From Rhodothermus marinus (GTDB taxonomy: Bacteria > Bacteroidota > Rhodothermia > Rhodothermales > Rhodothermaceae), in contig NZ_AP019797.1 of NCBI RefSeq assembly GCF_009936275.1, forward strand, positions 1,541,501 to 1,605,500: a stretch of DNA of 64,000 nt, written 5' to 3'. A model generated the notes under the pieces. It did no database searches. It was not told the origin of the DNA and saw only the letters and a program-made list of their open reading frames with translations. Of this stretch, positions 29,421 through 36,832 are shown one piece after another. Numbering within the stretch: position 1 is the first letter of the stretch; the number at the start of each line of letters is the position of its first letter. A program made the translations under genes and the position numbers.

Positions 29421-30197
29421 ATGGAAGCGATAATCGAAGCCCTGGACGGACACCCCGTCTGGCTGGGGCTGGTGGGCGGACTGGTCATCGCGGCGCTGAA
29501 CATGGGCGGGGCCTTCGTGCTGTTGCTCTGGCCCCGCCCGTCGCCGCGCTTTCTGGACGCCGCGCTGGGCTTTGCGGCCGGCGTGATGCTGACGGCCAGC
29601 TTCACCAGCCTGATCCTGCCGGGCATCGAGTATGGCGGACTGCTGCCGGTGCTGGGCGGTCTGGCCCTGGGGGCGCTGGTAATGGACGCCGGCGATCGCT
29701 GGCTGCCCCACGAGCACTTCGTCAAAGGCCACGAAGGCCCCGACGTACAGCGCATCCGTCGCGTGTGGCTCTTCATCATCGCCATCACGCTGCACAACAT
29801 GCCCGAAGGGCTGGCCGTGGGCGTCAGCTTCGGCAGCGGTCACTACCGGGAGGCCATCCAGCTCATGCTGGCCATCGGCATCCAGAACATCCCCGAAGGA
29901 CTGTCTGTGGCGGTTTCTTCGCTCAGTGCCGGTCTGGGCGCCCGCTTCTACGCCAGCATGGTCGGCGTGCGCTCGGGACTGGTGGAGATTCCGGCCGCCG
30001 TGCTGGGGGCCGCGCTCGTGCACTACGTGGCCGTGCTGCTGCCCTGGGCCATGGGCTTTGCCGCCGGGGCCATGCTCTACGTGATCAGCCACGAGATCCT
30101 GCCCGAAACGCACCGCATGGGCCACGAGCGCCTGGCCACGCTGGGCACCATGCTGGGCGTGATCGTCATGCTCACGCTCGACGTGGCGCTGGGCTGA
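29421..30197 (+). CDS. ZIP-family metal transporter (ZupT-like)
   Basis: An inner-membrane importer of Zn, Fe or Mn. It has about eight membrane segments in 258 residues. The metal-conducting helices carry the signature pairs ITLHNMPEGLAVGVSFG and GIQNIPEGLSVAVSS, matching the HNxPEG / QNxPEG motifs of ZupT. A short His-containing loop (PHEHFVKGHEG) lies between helices 3 and 4. It shares a transcript with trpB2 and ends at a strong bidirectional terminator. Confidence 0.93.
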   Translation: MEAIIEALDGHPVWLGLVGGLVIAALNMGGAFVLLLWPRPSPRFLDAALGFAAGVMLTASFTSLILPGIEYGGLLPVLGGLALGALVMDAGDRWLPHEHFVKGHEGPDVQRIRRVWLFIIAITLHNMPEGLAVGVSFGSGHYREAIQLMLAIGIQNIPEGLSVAVSSLSAGLGARFYASMVGVRSGLVEIPAAVLGAALVHYVAVLLPWAMGFAAGAMLYVISHEILPETHRMGHERLATLGTMLGVIVMLTLDVALG

Positions 30198-30201
30198 AAC
30201 G

Positions 30202-30233
30202 AAAAACGCCGGACCTGAAGCTCCGGCGTTTTT
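30202..30233. terminator. Bidirectional intrinsic terminator
   Basis: AAAAACGCCGGA (30202-30213) pairs perfectly with TCCGGCGTTTTT (30222-30233). It has A and T runs on both sides and lies between the convergent ZIP and Hsp20 genes, serving both strands. Confidence 0.93.
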
Positions 30234-30263
30234 CTCTGTTGAGCCTGTCTTGAGGCTCGCGTA

Positions 30264-30695
30264 TTACTCCACAGTGATTTTCCGCGGCTGGTGGGCAGCC
30301 AGCTTCGGAATGCGGATGGTCAGTACGCCGTCGCGCATTTCCGCCTTGATGCCGGCCGGATCGATCGTCTGCGGGAGCGTGAAGCTCCGGAAGAACCGTC
30401 CGTGCGGCCGCTCCACATGCCGCACCGTCTCCTGTCCGCCTTCGTACTCGGCCGTCCGTTCACCCGAGACGGTCAGTACACCCTCGTTGAACTGAATATC
30501 CAGGCTTTCCTTGGCCACGCCCGGCAGATCCATGCGGATCAGGTAGGCTTCGGCCGTCTCCGACAGATCCGCACGGGGCGTCCAGGTAGCCGGCGCTTCG
30601 GTGGTCGCCTCAGCACCCCGCAGGAATTCGTCAAACAGCCGGTTCATCTCACGTTGCAGGGTTGTGAAACCGGGGAAATAAATGCGGTCGGCCAT
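30264..30695 (-). CDS. Small heat-shock protein, Hsp20/alpha-crystallin family
   Basis: A 143-residue ATP-independent holdase that binds unfolding proteins in the cytoplasm. The alpha-crystallin domain spans about 40-135: ADLSETAEAYLIRMDLPGVAKESLDIQFNEGVLTVSGER, ending FRSFTLPQTIDPAGIKAEMRDGVLTIRIPK. The C-terminal anchoring motif is I-x-V-like (KITVE). The gene is monocistronic, with a 7+7 palindrome about 40 bases upstream of the ATG that could be an operator. No CIRCE element (TTAGCACTC-N9-GAGTGCTAA) is seen. Confidence 0.96.
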   Translation of the reverse strand: MADRIYFPGFTTLQREMNRLFDEFLRGAEATTEAPATWTPRADLSETAEAYLIRMDLPGVAKESLDIQFNEGVLTVSGERTAEYEGGQETVRHVERPHGRFFRSFTLPQTIDPAGIKAEMRDGVLTIRIPKLAAHQPRKITVE

Positions 30696-30734
30696 GGCTT
30701 TTTTCGGTTGGTTTGTTTGAACTTTACCCTTGAA

Positions 30735-30749
30735 GCGACAGGCTGTCGC
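30735..30749. promoter_or_regulatory. Perfect palindrome upstream of hsp20
   Basis: GCGACAG-G-CTGTCGC, seven-base arms around one base, sits 40-54 bases before the hsp20 start and 183 bases before the DUF5335 gene. The size and symmetry suit a dimeric repressor site; the regulator is unknown. Confidence 0.4.
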
Positions 30750-30857
30750 GCCTGCCTGCAGTCAAAAGCTTTCGGGAAAACCATGCCGGATGCCAGAATG
30801 GAAGGATTTTGCTCCGAATGCTGTCGTTTCTGGCAGATCGGCCTGTAGCTTGCGCAT

Positions 30858-30895
30858 GGCAGGCGGCGGTCTGTATGCCTGCCACTTCGGCAGGC
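30858..30895 (+). promoter_or_regulatory. Leader with two mutually exclusive hairpins before the DUF5335 gene
   Basis: GCCTGCC (30877-30883) can pair either with GGCAGGC upstream (30858-30864) or with GGCAGGC downstream (30889-30895), both perfectly. A TAGCTTG promoter-like element at 30846-30852 would put the transcript start near the first arm. The second hairpin ends 37 bases before the ATG. The pairing is certain; regulation is inferred. Confidence 0.4.
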
Positions 30896-30932
30896 GTCAC
30901 GGCAACCACCAACCCAAACCGGAGGAGGCACT

Positions 30933-31289
30933 ATGGCGGTAACGAAACAGCTTCCGCGCGAGCAGTGGAAGGAATACTTCGACAATTTCACGAAGGCATT
31001 TCTGGAAGACCTGAACCCTGAGGATGCCGTCGTGGAGATCGTAGACCCCAAGCTGGGGGATCAGTTCGAAGCGGACTACGCCCGTGTGATCGGGGTTAGC
31101 TACGATCCGAAGGATAACGTCTTCGAGGTGGCGCTGGAAGGGGTGGATCATCTCATCTATCACCCCAAAGAGATCTGGGTGGTGGAGGAGGACAACGGGT
31201 TTGTGAGTACGATCGAAGTCGTGCGCGAGGACGACACGAAAGAGATCATCCGGCTGCAGAGCGTGGGGCTGCAGCGGGCGCAGCAATAA
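30933..31289 (+). CDS. DUF5335-like protein
   Basis: A 118-residue soluble acidic protein of unknown function. The pattern LPREQWKEYFDNFTKAFLED, then LGDQFEADYARVIGVSYDPKDNVFEVALEGVDHLIYHPKEIWV, matches what I recall of the DUF5335 family. There is no signal peptide and no catalytic motif. The start is well defined by a strong Shine-Dalgarno sequence, GGAGGAGG, about seven bases before the ATG, which is rare in this window and suggests high expression. It sits divergently from hsp20 and directly before the DUF1931 gene, a context suggesting a stress role. Confidence 0.78.
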   Translation: MAVTKQLPREQWKEYFDNFTKAFLEDLNPEDAVVEIVDPKLGDQFEADYARVIGVSYDPKDNVFEVALEGVDHLIYHPKEIWVVEEDNGFVSTIEVVREDDTKEIIRLQSVGLQRAQQ

Positions 31290-31317
31290 TTGCACAGTAG
31301 GAGGCTTCTATTCAGTA

Positions 31318-31337
31318 ATGCGCCAGCTCTGGCGCAT
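31318..31337. promoter_or_regulatory. Perfect 20-base inverted repeat in the DUF1931 leader
   Basis: ATGCGCCAG-CT-CTGGCGCAT: nine-base arms separated by two bases, 42 bases before the DUF1931 ATG and 28 bases after the DUF5335 stop. It could be a dimeric repressor site or a stable RNA hairpin between two co-transcribed genes. No T run follows, so it is not an ordinary terminator. Confidence 0.5.
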
Positions 31338-31379
31338 AAAGGGAGGGTTTGTTATGTTCAACCAATCGGAGAACGTGCT

Positions 31380-31832
31380 ATGGCAGGACTGATGGCGGTT
31401 TCCAAGTTCGAGCGGCTGTTTCGCATGGCCGCCGGACTGGATGTCGATAAAGAGGACCTCAAACGTCTGAGCGACTTTGTTCGTCAGAAGATTTACGACC
31501 TGTTGCTGGCGGCGCAGGCCACGGCCGAAGCGAACGGACGCGACATCATTGAAGTGCATGATCTGCCCATCACGAACGGCCTGCGCGAAAGCATTCGCGC
31601 CTTCGAGGCGCTCGACACCGAGCTGGAACTGGAACCCATCCTGGAACACCTGGCCGCACTGCCGCCGCTTCGGCTGGGCTACAGCTACGAGGTGGAAGCC
31701 GAGCTTCCCCGACTCGTCGGCGCGCTGACGGTGGCGCTGGCGCGGACGTTCAAGATTCTGGATCCGGAAGTCAAGAACCCGCAACCTCTGCACTGGGAGC
31801 GGGCCATGGAGATCTTCAACCTGCTGCTGTAA
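31380..31832 (+). CDS. DUF1931 double-histone-fold protein
   Basis: A 150-residue protein of the family typified by Aquifex aq_328, whose structure contains two histone folds in one chain. The first fold is visible as SKFERLFRMAAGLDVDKEDLKRLSDFVRQKIYDLLLAAQATAEANGRDIIEVHDLPI, the classic helix-strand-helix layout. The second half (LEPILEHLAALPPLRLGYSYEVEAELPRLVGALTVALARTFKILDPEV) repeats it loosely. It lacks the strongly basic surface of archaeal histones, so DNA binding is not assured. The ATG at 31380 follows GGAGAACGTGCT. It sits between the DUF5335 gene and a protease pair. Confidence 0.87.
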   Translation: MAGLMAVSKFERLFRMAAGLDVDKEDLKRLSDFVRQKIYDLLLAAQATAEANGRDIIEVHDLPITNGLRESIRAFEALDTELELEPILEHLAALPPLRLGYSYEVEAELPRLVGALTVALARTFKILDPEVKNPQPLHWERAMEIFNLLL

Positions 31833-31849
31833 CCATCCTGTGCAGGATC

Positions 31850-32683
31850 ATGAACGATCTGTTTTTCTTGTTTCTCATTCTGATGAGCCTGACGCCCGCG
31901 CTGCGCCAGCAGATTCTGGAAGCGCGCCGGGCGCAGATCATGCGGCGGCTGGAGCAGAAGCGGGGTTCGCGGGTGATCTCGCTGATCCACCGGCAGGAGA
32001 CCGTCTCGCTGCTGGGGATCGGCATTCACCGCTACATCTCCATCGAAGATGCCGAGGAGGTGTTGCGGGCCATTCGCCTGACGGACCCCGCCTGCCCCAT
32101 TGATATGATCGTGCATACACCGGGTGGGCTGGTGCTGGCGGCCGAGCAGATCGCCTGGGCGCTGGCACAGCATCCGGCCAAGGTGACGGTCTTTGTGCCG
32201 CACTATGCGATGAGCGGCGGCACGCTGCTGGCGCTGGCGGCCGACGAGATCGTGATGGATCCGTTTGCCGTGCTCGGACCGGTCGATCCGCAGATCGGCC
32301 AGTATGCGGCCGCGTCCATTCTGGCCGCCGTGCGCCGCAAGGGCTCCGCTCAGGTCAGCGACGAGACGCTGATTCTGGCCGACGTGGCCGAAAAAGCGCT
32401 CGGGCAGGTCGAGCACAGCGTGCGGCAGCTGCTCGAACGCAAGATGCCGGCCGCGCAGGCTGCCCGTGTGGCCCGGCTGCTGACCAGCGGGGTGTGGACG
32501 CACGATCATCCGCTCCGGGTCGAAGACGTGCGGGCGCTCGGCCTGCCGGTCTCGACCGACATGCCGCCGGAGATCTACTCGCTCATGGCGCTCTATCCGC
32601 AGCCTACCCGTATGCGGCCGTCCGTGGAGTACGTGCCGCTTCCGTATCGCTCCGACAGACCAGCCGGAAAAGGACAGGCATGA
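31850..32683 (+). CDS. ClpP-fold membrane serine protease (SDH proteinase family)
   Basis: A 277-residue protein of the serine dehydrogenase proteinase family (ClpP/crotonase fold, SppA-related). The N terminus has one membrane segment (DLFFLFLILMSLTPAL). The fold shows VISLIHRQETVSLLGIGIHRYISIEDAEEVLRAIR, then PIDMIVHTPGGLVLAAEQIAWAL and FVPHYAMSGGTLLALAADEIVMDPFAVLGPVDP, where the serine of MSGG is the expected nucleophile. Such proteins are membrane-anchored quality-control proteases. The stop overlaps the rhomboid start by four bases, so the two intramembrane-associated proteases are made together. Confidence 0.9.
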   Translation: MNDLFFLFLILMSLTPALRQQILEARRAQIMRRLEQKRGSRVISLIHRQETVSLLGIGIHRYISIEDAEEVLRAIRLTDPACPIDMIVHTPGGLVLAAEQIAWALAQHPAKVTVFVPHYAMSGGTLLALAADEIVMDPFAVLGPVDPQIGQYAAASILAAVRRKGSAQVSDETLILADVAEKALGQVEHSVRQLLERKMPAAQAARVARLLTSGVWTHDHPLRVEDVRALGLPVSTDMPPEIYSLMALYPQPTRMRPSVEYVPLPYRSDRPAGKGQA

Positions 32684-33399
32684 TTCCCATTGGCGACGAC
32701 GTGCCCGAGCGGCACTACCCGTTCGTGACCTACACGCTGATCGGGTTGAACGTCTTCTTTTTCTTCGTGGAGCTGCTTCAGGGGCCGCGCCTGGAGGCCT
32801 TCCTGTATCGCTGGGGCACCGTACCGGCCTGGATCATGAACTGGCAGGAGCAGCCCGAAGTGCTCCTGACGCTCTTCACGTCCATGTTCCTGCACGGCGG
32901 CTTTGCCCACCTGATCGGCAACATGATCTACCTGAACGTCTACGGCAAATCGCTGGAGGGGACGATCGGCTCCGGGCGCTTTCTGGTGTTCTACCTGCTC
33001 AGCGGCCTGGCCGGAGGCATTGCGCACGTGCTCATGAATCCCACGAGCACGGTGCCGGCTATCGGCGCCAGCGGGGCCATCTCGGGCGTGCTGGGCGCTT
33101 ACCTGGTGCTGTTTCCGCGGGCGACGGTCTTTCTGGTGGTCCCGCTGCTGTTCTTTTTCCCGATCGTGGCGCTTCCGGCCGTTTTCGTACTGACCTGGTG
33201 GTTTGCGCTGCAGATCGTGGGCGGACTCACCTCGGCGGCCTTCACACAGGTGGGCGGTGGTGTGGCCTACTGGGCCCATATCGGCGGCTTCGTGGCCGGG
33301 CTGCTGCTCATCGGCCTGTTCTATTCACGGAAGCAACGGCAGCCCTTCCGCTACTATGGCGTGCCGGATCGGCGCTACTGGGCCTACCGGGAAGGCTGA
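32680..33399 (+). CDS. Rhomboid-family intramembrane serine protease
   Basis: A 239-residue polytopic protease that cuts membrane helices within the bilayer. It has about six membrane segments. The catalytic serine is in PAIGASGAISGVLGAYL and the catalytic histidine in VAYWAHIGGFVAGLLLIGLF; the conserved loop-1 region HGGFAHLIGNMIYLNVYGKSLEG is intact. The N terminus (IPIGDDVPERHYPFVTYTLIGLNV) is typical of this bacterial subgroup. The ATG at 32680 overlaps the upstream protease stop. The 3' end overlaps the convergent antiporter gene by 16 bases. Confidence 0.95.
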   Translation: MIPIGDDVPERHYPFVTYTLIGLNVFFFFVELLQGPRLEAFLYRWGTVPAWIMNWQEQPEVLLTLFTSMFLHGGFAHLIGNMIYLNVYGKSLEGTIGSGRFLVFYLLSGLAGGIAHVLMNPTSTVPAIGASGAISGVLGAYLVLFPRATVFLVVPLLFFFPIVALPAVFVLTWWFALQIVGGLTSAAFTQVGGGVAYWAHIGGFVAGLLLIGLFYSRKQRQPFRYYGVPDRRYWAYREG

Positions 33400-35501
33400 G
33401 CGGGCGGCTCCACCTTTTCCAGTTCGGCTGTCTCTTCTTCGGAGAAGCCGAGCTGCCGCGCGTGGTGTGCGCTGAGCGGGGTGCGGAACAGCGAACTGCA
33501 GGCCACGAACGCCTGGGCCGGGCCGACCAGCACCAGCCGGTCGCCGGGCCGTACCCGGAAGTCGCCGCCCGGGCTGGGAATGAGGCGGCCGTCGCGGTAG
33601 GCGGCCAGCACGGTGATACCGTAGCGCGGGCGCAGCGCCAGCTCGGAGAGCGTGCGCCCGACGGCCGGCGCGCTGGCATGTACGGTCACTTCGCGCGTGT
33701 GCAACTGGTCCTGCGTCAGCGCCGAAAGCACGTGCTTGACCTGCTCCGGGTGGCGGAAGGCCTGATAGTTTTCGGCTCGGAGCGCCTGGATCTCGGCGGC
33801 CACCTCCTCGGCCGAGAGACCGTAGGCGTCGAGCACGTGCGAGAAAAGTCGCAGTGGGGTTTCCAGTTCTTCAGGCACGACCAGATCGGCGCCGGCCTCG
33901 CGCAGCGCATCGACGTCGCGGAGCAGGCCGGCGCGGGCAATGATGCGCAGCGTGGGGTTCAGATAGTGGGCCAGGCGCACCAGACGCTCGGCCGCCGTAC
34001 GATCGTCGATGAGGACCACGAGCGCCTTGGCCCGGCGGATGCCGGCGGCTTCCAGAATGGCGCGGCGGCTGGCATCGCCCAGCAGCGTGGGCAGTCCGTC
34101 CTCGCGGGCCTCCAGCACGCGGTGTGGGTCCAGATCGATGACCAGCATGGGCAGCTGCAGCGGGCGTAGCATCCAGGCCAGGTGCTGCCCGTCGCGACCG
34201 TAGCCGACCAGAATCAGGTGGTCTTCAAGTGTGGTTTCCTGACCGTTGGTAGCCAGTTCGGCCGGCAACCGGACAGGCCAGCGCGCTTCCAGCCAGCGTC
34301 CCAGCCGATGTCCGGCCGGGAGCAGCAGCGGGGTGGCCAGCATCAACAGCACCGCCGAGGCGATGAACAATGCGTCGCCGTCCGGACGTCCCAGCGGCTG
34401 CAGGCCCACTTCGCGACCCAGCCGTTCCAGCACGAAGGAAAACTCTCCGATCTGCGCCAGCCCGAGCCCGACGACGGCGGCCACACGCGGTCCGTAACCC
34501 AGCGCCAGCACGCTGCCACCCGTCACCAGCGCTTTCAGCAGGGCAATGAACAGGGCAATGCCAAGCACCAGCCCGGGATGGGCCAGCACGAAACGCACGT
34601 CCAGCAACATGCCCACCGACATGAAGAACATGGCATTGAAGACCGTGCGCAGCGGCAGGATCTCGCTGAGCGTGTGCTCGGCGTAGGGGCTCTCGCTGAC
34701 GACCAGCCCGGCCAGAAAGGCACCCAGGGCCAGGCTGATGCCGAACAGCCCAGTCACGAACGCCGTCCCGAAGCAGAGCGTGACCACGGTCAGCAGAAAC
34801 AGTTCGTGTCGATAGGTGCGGGCCACGTAGTCGAGCAACCGGGGAATGAGCAGGCGCGCCAGCACGAGCACCACGCCGATGATGAGCAGGGCTTTGACCA
34901 GGGTGAAGAGTACGTCCGCGGCGGAGCCGCCCGCGCCGCCCATGAGCGGCACGAGCAACACCAGCCCGACGGCGGCCAGGTCCTGAAAGATCAGGATGGC
35001 CAGGCTGGCCTGTCCGGCCGCGCTTCCGGTTTCGCCGCGCTCGGCCAGGAGGCCCATCACCAGCGCCGTGCTGCTGAGCGCCACCAGCGTGCCCGTGAAA
35101 ATGGCGACAGGCCAGGTCGTCCCCAGCAGGTGCAACAGCAGGGCAACCAGCGCCGTCGTGGCGCCCATCTGTAGCAGCCCGCCGCCCAGCACCAGACGGC
35201 TCAGACGTGCCAGTTTCTCCAGACTGAATTCGACCCCGATCGAGAATAGCAGCAGAATGACGCCGATTTCGGCCATGCGGCCGATAAGCGTTTCGTTCTG
35301 TACCAGGCCGATGCCGCCGGGACCGACCAGCACGCCCGCCAGCAGAAAGCCCACCACCGGCTCCAGCCGAAGCCGATAGCAGAGGTAGGCGATGGCCGTG
35401 CCGGCCCCGAGCAGCGTCACCAGTTCGCCCAGAAAGGGCAGTTGCAGGCCTGCCGCCAGCAGCATGGAAGTAACCGGATGGTTTCCTGTCTGTAAAAACA
35501 T
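33384..35501 (-). CDS. Kef/CPA2-type monovalent cation:proton antiporter with RCK domains
   Basis: A 705-residue protein. Residues 1-390 hold the Na+/H+ exchanger-type CPA2 membrane domain, with about twelve segments (YRLRLEPVVGFLLAGVLVGPGGIGL; FQDLAAVGLVLLVPL). Residues about 410-540 form an RCK/TrkA-N Rossmann domain (HLILVGYGRDGQHLAWMLRPLQLPMLVIDLDPHRV). Residues about 610-690 form a TrkA-C domain (VTVHASAPAVGRTLSELALRPRYGITVLAAYRDGR). This layout fits K+ efflux or Na+/K+:H+ exchange gated by nucleotides. The ion is not determined. It stands alone, divergent from the metzincin-like gene. Confidence 0.93.
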   Translation of the reverse strand: MFLQTGNHPVTSMLLAAGLQLPFLGELVTLLGAGTAIAYLCYRLRLEPVVGFLLAGVLVGPGGIGLVQNETLIGRMAEIGVILLLFSIGVEFSLEKLARLSRLVLGGGLLQMGATTALVALLLHLLGTTWPVAIFTGTLVALSSTALVMGLLAERGETGSAAGQASLAILIFQDLAAVGLVLLVPLMGGAGGSAADVLFTLVKALLIIGVVLVLARLLIPRLLDYVARTYRHELFLLTVVTLCFGTAFVTGLFGISLALGAFLAGLVVSESPYAEHTLSEILPLRTVFNAMFFMSVGMLLDVRFVLAHPGLVLGIALFIALLKALVTGGSVLALGYGPRVAAVVGLGLAQIGEFSFVLERLGREVGLQPLGRPDGDALFIASAVLLMLATPLLLPAGHRLGRWLEARWPVRLPAELATNGQETTLEDHLILVGYGRDGQHLAWMLRPLQLPMLVIDLDPHRVLEAREDGLPTLLGDASRRAILEAAGIRRAKALVVLIDDRTAAERLVRLAHYLNPTLRIIARAGLLRDVDALREAGADLVVPEELETPLRLFSHVLDAYGLSAEEVAAEIQALRAENYQAFRHPEQVKHVLSALTQDQLHTREVTVHASAPAVGRTLSELALRPRYGITVLAAYRDGRLIPSPGGDFRVRPGDRLVLVGPAQAFVACSSLFRTPLSAHHARQLGFSEEETAELEKVEPPAQPSR

Positions 35502-35575
35502 GCCAGAAACGAAGCGTCGCGTTGCCGGTTCATGCGAAGCATGCGGCCCTGTTGTAACGAACCGGACACAACCTC

Positions 35576-36832
35576 ATGGCAGACGAGCTTCGGGCCACGC
35601 TGGAAGTGGAAGCGCCGGTCACGGCGCCCACCGACCGTGAACTGACGGTCGAGGTGGGCTGGGTGCTGGCCGGCGCCTTCGACGAAGTCGACCGGCGCGC
35701 GCTGGCGCTGGCCCGAACGCGTCTGGCCGAGCTGCTGACGGCCTGGTTTCCCGGCTTCTGCTGGCGCTTTCCGGTGGTCTGGCGCCGAGAGCTGCGGCCT
35801 GGTTCGCCCGTCGAACCGATCGAACTGCTGGAGGCAGCCACCGACGAGCGGGACCACGGCCGCTGGGACTTCGTGCTGGTGGTGACGGCCGCCGCCCTGA
35901 AAAGCCACTACAAGCCGTTCGCGCTGGGGGCGCCTTCCTCGGCGCTTGACGCTGCCGTGATCTCGACGCAGCGCCTCGATCCGATCGTGGAGGACGAACA
36001 GGCCGAAGAAGATGAACGCATCGAAACGATCGCCCGCCGCGTGACGGCCCTGGCCGTGCACCTCCTCGGTCATCTGAACGACCTGCCCCATCAGGACGAC
36101 CCCGCCGATTTTATGTACGACCTGAAAACGGCGGCCGACCTGGACCGGATGCGCTACCTGCAGGACCGGGAGCGCATGGAAGAAGCGTTGCGCGAGGTGG
36201 CTGCCGAGCGCCTGGAAGAAACGGCCACCTATCGCCGTCCCGGACTGGCACGCAGACGGGGCGCCCGCCTGGGCTTCGGGCTGCGGGTGCTCTGGCGTGA
36301 GTGGCGCAACATCTGGGAGGCCGTGCGCGACGTCGAGCCCTGGCTCTTTCCGCTGCGCTTCAGCCGCCTGACCACGGCCACCTTTTCCGCCCTGGTCTTT
36401 TTGCTCATGACGGCCGATGTCTGGGAGCTGGGCATGAGCCAGCCGCCCCTTCGCGTGGCCGCACTGGCGCTGCTGACACTGGCTGCCACGTCGCTTTATC
36501 TACTGCAGCGTCAGCATCTGCTCCGACGTCACCGCTGGGAGACGCGGTTCAGCGAGCAGCGGACCGTGGCCGGCATAGCTGCCACCGTGGCCGTCGTGCT
36601 GGGTATGGCCACGACGTTCCTGCTGATCTTCCTGGCCGTGCTGTTGATCAGCAAATTGCTTTTCTCCTTCCGGCTCATCAGCGGATGGGCTGCGCTGGAG
36701 CCCACCTGGCGGCACTACCTGACCTTCGCCGGCTTTGTGGCCACGCTGGGACTGGTGGCCGGCGCACTCGGTGCCTCCTTCGAGCAGGAGGTCTATTTCC
36801 GGCACGTGCTCCTCATCGACGAAGAAACCTGA
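35576..36832 (+). CDS. Membrane protein with degenerate metzincin-like N-terminal domain
   Basis: A 418-residue protein I cannot assign to a named family. Residues 20-185 follow the layout of archaemetzincin-like proteases: VEVGWVLAGAFDEVDRRALALARTRLAELL, then WDFVLVVTAAALKSHYKPFALG...AAVISTQRLDP, then the helix ALAVHLLGHLNDLPHQDDPADFMYDL. In a zinc protease this helix would read HExxHxxGxxH followed by a Met-turn. Here the three histidines (162, 166, 172) and the MY turn remain, but the catalytic Glu is Leu163 and the Gly is Asp169. Residues 260-402 hold about four or five membrane segments. It is probably a membrane-anchored pseudoprotease. Its stop abuts the convergent aldehyde dehydrogenase stop with no gap. 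Confidence 0.7.
   Translation: MADELRATLEVEAPVTAPTDRELTVEVGWVLAGAFDEVDRRALALARTRLAELLTAWFPGFCWRFPVVWRRELRPGSPVEPIELLEAATDERDHGRWDFVLVVTAAALKSHYKPFALGAPSSALDAAVISTQRLDPIVEDEQAEEDERIETIARRVTALAVHLLGHLNDLPHQDDPADFMYDLKTAADLDRMRYLQDRERMEEALREVAAERLEETATYRRPGLARRRGARLGFGLRVLWREWRNIWEAVRDVEPWLFPLRFSRLTTATFSALVFLLMTADVWELGMSQPPLRVAALALLTLAATSLYLLQRQHLLRRHRWETRFSEQRTVAGIAATVAVVLGMATTFLLIFLAVLLISKLLFSFRLISGWAALEPTWRHYLTFAGFVATLGLVAGALGASFEQEVYFRHVLLIDEET

Noticed and set aside
28122-30125. A 667-codon minus-strand open frame opposite trpB2 and the ZIP gene
   Set aside because: His/Arg/Gln-rich without domains; both genes on the plus strand are firmly identified.
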